From: an uncultured Clostridia bacterium
Lineage (GTDB): Bacteria > Bacillota > Clostridia > Christensenellales > Maliibacteriaceae
Direction: 5' to 3'
Assembly (NCBI GenBank): GCA_934613185.1
Contig: CAKTSO010000066.1
Location: 1-9,885, forward strand
DNA length: 9,885 nucleotides
Both the position numbers and the translations under genes were made by a program. How positions within the stretch are numbered: position 1 is the first letter of the stretch; each line of letters opens with the position of its first letter. Of this stretch, positions 5,539 through 9,885 are shown in pieces. The notes under the pieces were generated by a model. The model did no database searches. It was not told where the DNA came from and worked only from the letters and a program-made list of their open reading frames with translations.

Positions 5539-6609
5539 TTGAAAAAGCTGAAACTGCTTTTATGCCTATGTCTGATCGCAGGGCTGTCCGCATCTTTGTC
5601 GGGCTGCCCTGCGTCTGTAGTTGGCAAAGAACCAAAAGGCATGGCGTACTTCACCTATTTCGACACGGTGTCGTATGTTTACAGCTACGCGGGCGACGAT
5701 TCGTCGACGTTTGAGGAAAACTGCGCGGGCGCGGCCGCCGTTTTGGAAAAGTTCCATCGCCTCTTCGACATTTATCACGAGTATTCCGGCGTGACGAATT
5801 TGAAGACGCTCAACGACAACGCGGGCGGCGCGGCGCTGGAGGTCGATCCCGAACTGATCGATTTCCTTGTCTATGCGCGCGACATGTACGACACGACGGA
5901 CGGAAAAATGAACGTCATGATGGGCAGCGTTTTGAAGCTGTGGCACGACTGCCGCGAGGCGGCGTCGGACGATCCCAAGAATGCGCGCATCCCGACGCGG
6001 GACGAACTTTCCGCCGCCGCGGAGCATACCGCGATCGAAAGTCTCGAGATCGACGAGGAAAACCGTACGGTTCGCATCACGGATCCCGACGCGTCGCTCG
6101 ACGTGGGCGCGCTTGCAAAAGGCTACGCGACCGAACGCGCCGCGGAATATCTGAAAGACGCGGGCGCGCAAAGTTATGTGCTCAACATCGGGGGGAACAT
6201 CCGCATCGTCGAGGAAAAGCCGGACGGCAGCGGCTGGGGCACGGGGATCAAGGATCCCGCGGACCCGGAGCAATACGCCGCAAAGGTCACGCTTTCGGAC
6301 ACGTCCTGCGTGACGAGCGGCAATTACGAGCGCTATTTCACCGTCGACGGCGTGCGCTATCACCACATCATCGATCCGCAAACGCGGATGCCCGCGGACT
6401 ATTTTGCGTCCGTCACGGTCATCACGCCCGACAGCGGTCTTGCGGACGCGCTTTCGACCGCGCTTTTCTGCATGAGCTACGAGGACGGTCTGGCGCTCGC
6501 CGAGAAGATCGGGGGCGTCGACGTGCTGTGGATCGCACAGGACGGCGCGCAGTATCATACGCCGGACCTGCAGGTCTCGCCCGTATCGGACGCATCGTCC
6601 GAAAAATAA
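5539..6609 (+). CDS. apbE: FAD:protein FMN transferase (ApbE), lipoprotein
   Basis: ApbE moves FMN from FAD onto a threonine of target proteins, releasing AMP, with Mg2+, on the outer side of the membrane. The 356 residues fit the family. A signal peptide with lipobox LSGC (C23) is followed by FFDTV-like TYFDTVSY, and then the family motifs in order: DVGALAKGYATE (188-199), NIGGNIR (216-222), TSGNYERYF (259-267), HIIDPQTRMPA (276-286), and SGLADALSTALF (299-310) with D303 and T307 in the metal-binding segment. All expected core motifs are present. The start is a TTG with AAGGA (5524-5528) 10 bases upstream; no in-frame ATG precedes the signal peptide. It lies between the predicted flavin lipoprotein and rnfCDG, which supply likely substrates: the lipoprotein, RnfD and RnfG. 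Confidence 0.95.
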   Translation: MKKLKLLLCLCLIAGLSASLSGCPASVVGKEPKGMAYFTYFDTVSYVYSYAGDDSSTFEENCAGAAAVLEKFHRLFDIYHEYSGVTNLKTLNDNAGGAALEVDPELIDFLVYARDMYDTTDGKMNVMMGSVLKLWHDCREAASDDPKNARIPTRDELSAAAEHTAIESLEIDEENRTVRITDPDASLDVGALAKGYATERAAEYLKDAGAQSYVLNIGGNIRIVEEKPDGSGWGTGIKDPADPEQYAAKVTLSDTSCVTSGNYERYFTVDGVRYHHIIDPQTRMPADYFASVTVITPDSGLADALSTALFCMSYEDGLALAEKIGGVDVLWIAQDGAQYHTPDLQVSPVSDASSEK

Positions 6610-6649
6610 ATCATTTCCGGGAATTACCACCAAGCGTTTTTGACCCAAC

Positions 6650-6656
6650 AAGGAGG
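6650..6656 (+). promoter_or_regulatory. Ribosome binding site for the TTG start of rnfC
   Basis: AAGGAGG, a full Shine-Dalgarno match, lies 10 bases ahead of the TTG at 6667. Another in-frame TTG at 6640 would place this site inside the coding region, so 6667 is preferred. Confidence 0.8.
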
Positions 6657-6666
6657 AGCAACTGCT

Positions 6667-8025
6667 TTGAGAAAGGAAATTTCATCTTTGCACGTTCCCC
6701 ACAATAAGCACACCGCGGCATGCGAACCGGTGCGGATCGACCTTCCTTCGGAAGTCGTCCTGCCGATGAACATGCATTCCGGCCACGAAGCCGAGCCCGT
6801 TGTGGCGGTCGGCGACGAGGTCAAAGTCGGCCAGCTGATTGCGCGGGAAGAGGGGCGCTTTTCGTCGCCCGTCCATGCGTCCGTCTCCGGCAAAGTCGTC
6901 GAGATCGGCACGATGGACGGCATGAAGGGGAAGCCGGTCACGTTCATCCGCATCGAGACGGACGGCAAACAGGAGGTCTCGCCCGAGGTGAAGCCCCCCG
7001 TCGTGACCGACTGCGACAGCTTTTTGCAGGCCGTGCGCGAAAGCGGCATGGTCGGCCTGGGCGGCGCGGCGTTCCCGACGTGGGCGAAGCTCAACGAGGC
7101 CCGCAACCCCGACTATAAAGTCGACACCGTTCTGGTCAACGCCGCCGAGTGCGAGCCGTACATCACCAGCGACCATCGCATGATGCTCGCGCACCCGGAC
7201 TGGATCGCCGACGGCATCGAATATCTGCGCCAATACATGGGCGAATGCTTTGCAAACGCCGTGTTCAAAATCTGCATCGAGGACAACAAACCCGACGCGA
7301 TTGCACTTTTGGAAAAGACGTTCCAAGACAAGTCTTACGTTCAGATCCACAAGCTCAACGCCATCTATCCGCAGGGCGCAAAGCAGGTCATGCTTTATAA
7401 CGCCACGGGGCGCGTCGCCGTTGCCGGCCGCCGCTTCCCGTCCTTCGGCGCGATGATCATCAACGTCTCGTCTTTGGCGCTGACGGCGCATTATATCAAG
7501 ACCGGCATGCCGCTGGTCGAGCGCATCGTGACGGTCGACGGCCCCGCGGTCGAAAAGCCGATGAACCTCATCGCGCCGATCGGCACGCGCATCCGCACGC
7601 TTTTGGATGTCACGGGCTTGAAAGCTGCCGTCGGCAAGGTCGTCGTCGGCGGCCCGATGAACGGCACCGCCGTTCCTTCGATCGACGACCCGATCGTCAA
7701 GGTCGCCAACGCCGTTTTGGCCTTCGACGAAAAGAGCGCCGTTTTGCCCGAAGCCTCCGCCTGCATCAACTGCGGCCGCTGCATCGAAAAATGCCCCGTC
7801 GGCATCAGCGTCGCCGAGGTCGACCGCGTGATGAAGGTGTCCGACGAGGATCGCCGCGCGCAGCTTCTGATCGACACCGGCGTGCGCCAGTGCGTCGACT
7901 GCGCCTGCTGCTCCTACGTCTGCCCGGCGCATCGTCCGCTTTTGCAGATCAACTGGCAGGCCAAGAGCTTCCTCAAACAGTACGCCGCCGAACAAAAAGA
8001 AAAAGAGGGAGGTGCGTCGAAATGA
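6667..8025 (+). CDS. rnfC: RNF complex subunit RnfC (ferredoxin:NAD+ oxidoreductase)
   Basis: RnfC is the peripheral cytoplasmic subunit that carries the NAD(H) site and 4Fe-4S clusters of the ion-pumping ferredoxin:NAD+ oxidoreductase. The 452-residue protein has the family order. The N-terminal barrel-like part includes LPSEVVLPM and VVAVGDEVKVGQ (residues about 26-60). A glycine-rich segment, GLGGAAFPTWAKL (130-142), and NAAECEPYITSDHRMM follow as in the flavin/NADH-binding core. Next come an SLBB-like region and then two iron-sulfur motifs: C366-C369-C372-C376 in CINCGRCIEKCP and C409-C412-C415-C419 in CVDCACCSYVCP, the latter followed by AHRPLLQ. An extra cysteine, C414, sits in the second motif. 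The basic, Glu-rich tail is short, without the long repeats seen in proteobacterial RnfC. The last four bases overlap the rnfD start (ATGA). Confidence 0.96.
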   Translation: MRKEISSLHVPHNKHTAACEPVRIDLPSEVVLPMNMHSGHEAEPVVAVGDEVKVGQLIAREEGRFSSPVHASVSGKVVEIGTMDGMKGKPVTFIRIETDGKQEVSPEVKPPVVTDCDSFLQAVRESGMVGLGGAAFPTWAKLNEARNPDYKVDTVLVNAAECEPYITSDHRMMLAHPDWIADGIEYLRQYMGECFANAVFKICIEDNKPDAIALLEKTFQDKSYVQIHKLNAIYPQGAKQVMLYNATGRVAVAGRRFPSFGAMIINVSSLALTAHYIKTGMPLVERIVTVDGPAVEKPMNLIAPIGTRIRTLLDVTGLKAAVGKVVVGGPMNGTAVPSIDDPIVKVANAVLAFDEKSAVLPEASACINCGRCIEKCPVGISVAEVDRVMKVSDEDRRAQLLIDTGVRQCVDCACCSYVCPAHRPLLQINWQAKSFLKQYAAEQKEKEGGASK

Positions 8026-8969
8026 CTTCGCTTCATGTCTCTTCCACGCCGCACATTCATCAGCGCGGCTCTTCCACGCAGCGCATCATGCTCGACGTGC
8101 TGATTGCGCTCGTCCCCGCGGCGGCCGCGGGCGTCGTGATCTTCGGCGTCGGCGCGCTGTGGACGATCGTGACCTGCGTCGCCGCTGCGATGCTCTCCGA
8201 AGTCCTGTTCAACCTCTGCGCGCATAAAAAGCAGACCGTCGGCGACCTTTCCGCCGCCGTCACCGGCCTTCTTCTGGCGCTGAATTTGAGCACCAACGTT
8301 CCCCTTTGGCAGTGCGCGATTGGCAGCGTCTTTGCGATGGTCATCGTCAAGGGCTGCTTCGGCGGCATCGGCAAGAACATCGTCAACCCCGCCATCGCGG
8401 CGCGCGTGTTCCTGCTTCTTGCCTTCGCGGGCACGGTCGCGGGCGGCGCGCTGCCCGTCCTCTCCGGCGGCGACATCGCCTCCGGCGCGACGCCTCTTGT
8501 CGTCATCAATCAGGGCGCGGAGGCCGCGCAGTCGCTGACGATCTCCCAGCTTTTCCTCGGCAACTACGGCGGCGCCATCGGCGAGACCTGCACGATCGCG
8601 CTGCTTCTCGGTTACGTCTATCTTGTCGCGCGCAAAGTGATCAAATGGTACGTTCCCGTCTCGTTCGCGGCGACGGTGTTCGTCCTGGCGTTCTGCTTCG
8701 GCGGCTTTGACGCGGGATATGCGCTCATGCATGTCCTCTCCGGCGGTCTGCTCCTGGGTGCGATCTTCATGGCCACCGACTATGTGACCACGCCCAACAC
8801 CGGCGCGGGCCGCGTGATCTTCTGCGTCGGCGCGGGTGCGCTGACGTATCTCATCCGCCGCTTCGGCGGGTATCCCGAGGGCGTGTCCATCGCCATTTTG
8901 ACGATGAACCTTCTGACGCCTTTCATCGGCGATCTGACGAAAAGAAAAACGCTTGGGGGTGTGAAGTAA
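8022..8969 (+). CDS. rnfD: RNF complex membrane subunit RnfD
   Basis: Integral membrane subunit that carries covalent FMN and takes part in electron transfer coupled to Na+ or H+ pumping. It has 315 residues, with hydrophobic segments at about 23-45, 47-66, 78-110, 124-148, 188-203, 210-228, 235-252 and 264-279. S154-G155-A156-T157 (DIASGATPL) is the expected flavinylation motif, with T157 as the FMN-linked residue. Other family signatures are GGIGKNIVNPA, ATDYVTTPNTGAGR, and IRRFGGYPEGVSIAILTMN near the C-terminus. GAGGGAGGT (8005-8013) inside rnfC provides the ribosome site. The ATGA overlap with rnfC and the one-base overlap with rnfG show tight translational coupling. Confidence 0.96.
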   Translation: MTSLHVSSTPHIHQRGSSTQRIMLDVLIALVPAAAAGVVIFGVGALWTIVTCVAAAMLSEVLFNLCAHKKQTVGDLSAAVTGLLLALNLSTNVPLWQCAIGSVFAMVIVKGCFGGIGKNIVNPAIAARVFLLLAFAGTVAGGALPVLSGGDIASGATPLVVINQGAEAAQSLTISQLFLGNYGGAIGETCTIALLLGYVYLVARKVIKWYVPVSFAATVFVLAFCFGGFDAGYALMHVLSGGLLLGAIFMATDYVTTPNTGAGRVIFCVGAGALTYLIRRFGGYPEGVSIAILTMNLLTPFIGDLTKRKTLGGVK

Positions 8970-9885
8970 TGAAAGCTGTGAAATCTGCCCTCGTTTTGAT
9001 CGTGATCGTCGCCGTGTTCGGCGCGGCCATGTTCGGACTGAATTTCATCACCGGTCCTCTGGCGGAGGCCAACCGCGCGGGCGATGCGCTTGCGCCGCTT
9101 CTGGCCGTCATGCCCGAAGGCTCCTCCTTCGGCGCGGACGCGCTCGTTTACGACGCGGACGATCCCGCCTCCTCCGCGCTGACGGACGTCGGAGCGACGG
9201 TTCTCAAGATCTATCGGGAGGCAAACGGCGCGGGCTACGCCGTGCAGTCCTCGACGGTCGACAACTACACCGGCGATCCCATGACGCTCACGTTCGGCGT
9301 GGACGCCGAAGGCAAGATCTGCGGCATCCAGATCGATAACTACACCGACTCCATCGACGTGCGCGAAAAGGACGCGAACTTCCTTCCGTCCTTCATCGGG
9401 CAGGATTCCGCGCTGACGGACGTCTCGCTCGTGGCGGGCTGCACGTTCTCCTCCACTTCGATCCGCAACGCGGTTCTGACGGGCATGGAGGCGCTCATTT
9501 CCAACGACATGATCGCCGCCGGCGTCAAGACCCCCGCGCAGATTCTGACCGAAATGATCCCGACCCTCGCGCCCGCCATGGCGCAGACCGAGGCGATCGA
9601 GGATATCTCCGGCAGCATGGAAGCCGCCTATTCGACCGTCAACGGCACGGGCTTTGCCTATATCATGACCGAGGGCGACAATTCGTTCCTTGCGCTTGTC
9701 AACGCGTCGGGTCATTGCGCCGTGTTTGACGTGGACGCAAACGACGTCACCGCCGACCACGCCGATCTTGCCGAGGAGGCCAAGACCGACGCCGCCTCCC
9801 GTCAGGAAGACTACGCCGAGGCGGGCAGCGAGAAGATCGGCCGCATGTTCGAAGGCGCCGAGGGCATCACGCCCGTCGAAGTGCC
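8969..9885 (+). CDS. rnfG: RNF complex subunit RnfG, extended form (cut by window end)
   Basis: RnfG is a single-span membrane protein whose outer domain holds covalent FMN. It starts at the ATG overlapping the rnfD stop (TAATG), behind a GGGGGT ribosome site. The frame is open through base 9885, giving 305 codons with no stop. Residues 7-27 are the membrane anchor. Residues about 80-175 form the FMN-binding domain ending in VAGCTFSSTSIRNAV, where T159 is the likely FMN acceptor. The motif is AGCT rather than the usual SGAT or TGAT, and the ETPGLG-like segment normally ahead of it is not recognisable (DNYTDSIDVRE is found there). Family members are usually about 180-220 residues, so at least 85-100 extra residues follow. 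These include a region of the form GFAYIMTEGDNSFLALVNASG that looks like the start of a further FMN-binding-type strand pattern. rnfE, rnfA and rnfB are expected to follow outside the window. Confidence 0.88.
   Translation, partial: MKAVKSALVLIVIVAVFGAAMFGLNFITGPLAEANRAGDALAPLLAVMPEGSSFGADALVYDADDPASSALTDVGATVLKIYREANGAGYAVQSSTVDNYTGDPMTLTFGVDAEGKICGIQIDNYTDSIDVREKDANFLPSFIGQDSALTDVSLVAGCTFSSTSIRNAVLTGMEALISNDMIAAGVKTPAQILTEMIPTLAPAMAQTEAIEDISGSMEAAYSTVNGTGFAYIMTEGDNSFLALVNASGHCAVFDVDANDVTADHADLAEEAKTDAASRQEDYAEAGSEKIGRMFEGAEGITPVEV

Noticed and set aside
5566..6651. 361-codon minus-strand frame opposite apbE
   Set aside because: ApbE motifs fix the plus strand as coding; the opposite frame is Arg/Val-rich with no recognisable domain.
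6640..6666. Earlier TTG start for rnfC
   Set aside because: It would put the AAGGAGG ribosome site inside the coding sequence and has no such site of its own.

Overview
The window looks like chromosome from a G+C-rich anaerobic member of the Clostridia (Bacillota). The signs are an RNF complex in the clostridial order rnfC-rnfD-rnfG, lipoproteins with short clostridial-type signal peptides, strong AAGGAGG-type ribosome sites, and a MurA of Firmicutes type. The G+C-rich codon use suggests an Oscillospirales or Christensenellales-like gut lineage; that placement is inference from composition and gene style only.

Layout. Bases 1-436 hold no convincing gene. They carry two nearly identical 115-bp repeat copies (1-115 and 227-341) flanking a bidirectional-looking terminator (130-159), then a hairpin-rich stretch that runs up to the murA stop codon. 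On the minus strand follow murA (437-1714, peptidoglycan precursor synthesis) and, upstream of it, a secreted lipoprotein with tetratricopeptide-like repeats and a complete transglutaminase-type Cys-His-Asp triad (1955-3259). Tandem hairpin terminators and a separate promoter lie between these two, so they are probably independent units. A divergent plus-strand gene (3417-4061) encodes a membrane-anchored NERD-domain protein with a PD-(D/E)XK-like core.

After an AT-rich 390-bp intergenic stretch, one near-consensus sigma-A promoter (TTGACA-17-TAAAAT) appears to drive a five-gene plus-strand cluster: a two-repeat FMN-binding-type lipoprotein (4452-5504), apbE FMN transferase (5539-6609), rnfC (6667-8025), rnfD (8022-8969) and a long rnfG cut by the window end (8969 onward). 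Genes are 34 and 57 bases apart or overlap by 4 and 1 bases, and no terminator is visible between them. The predicted transcript starts with a possible three-helix RNA (4357-4412). One of its hairpins can also be read as a DNA operator that resembles a Rex site but has one base less spacing.

How the cluster works together (inference from known families): RNF couples electron transfer between ferredoxin and NAD+ to Na+ or H+ pumping. RnfD and RnfG need covalent FMN on a threonine, and ApbE is the enzyme that attaches it. The lipoprotein ahead of apbE has two predicted flavinylation sites and would be a membrane-anchored extracytoplasmic flavin carrier made together with its modifying enzyme and RNF. 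Two features make the cluster stand out: the lipoprotein and RnfG share an AGCT flavinylation motif in place of the usual SGAT, and RnfG has a C-terminal extension that brings it to more than 305 residues. The most promising candidate for something undescribed is this RNF-linked flavin lipoprotein together with its structured leader.
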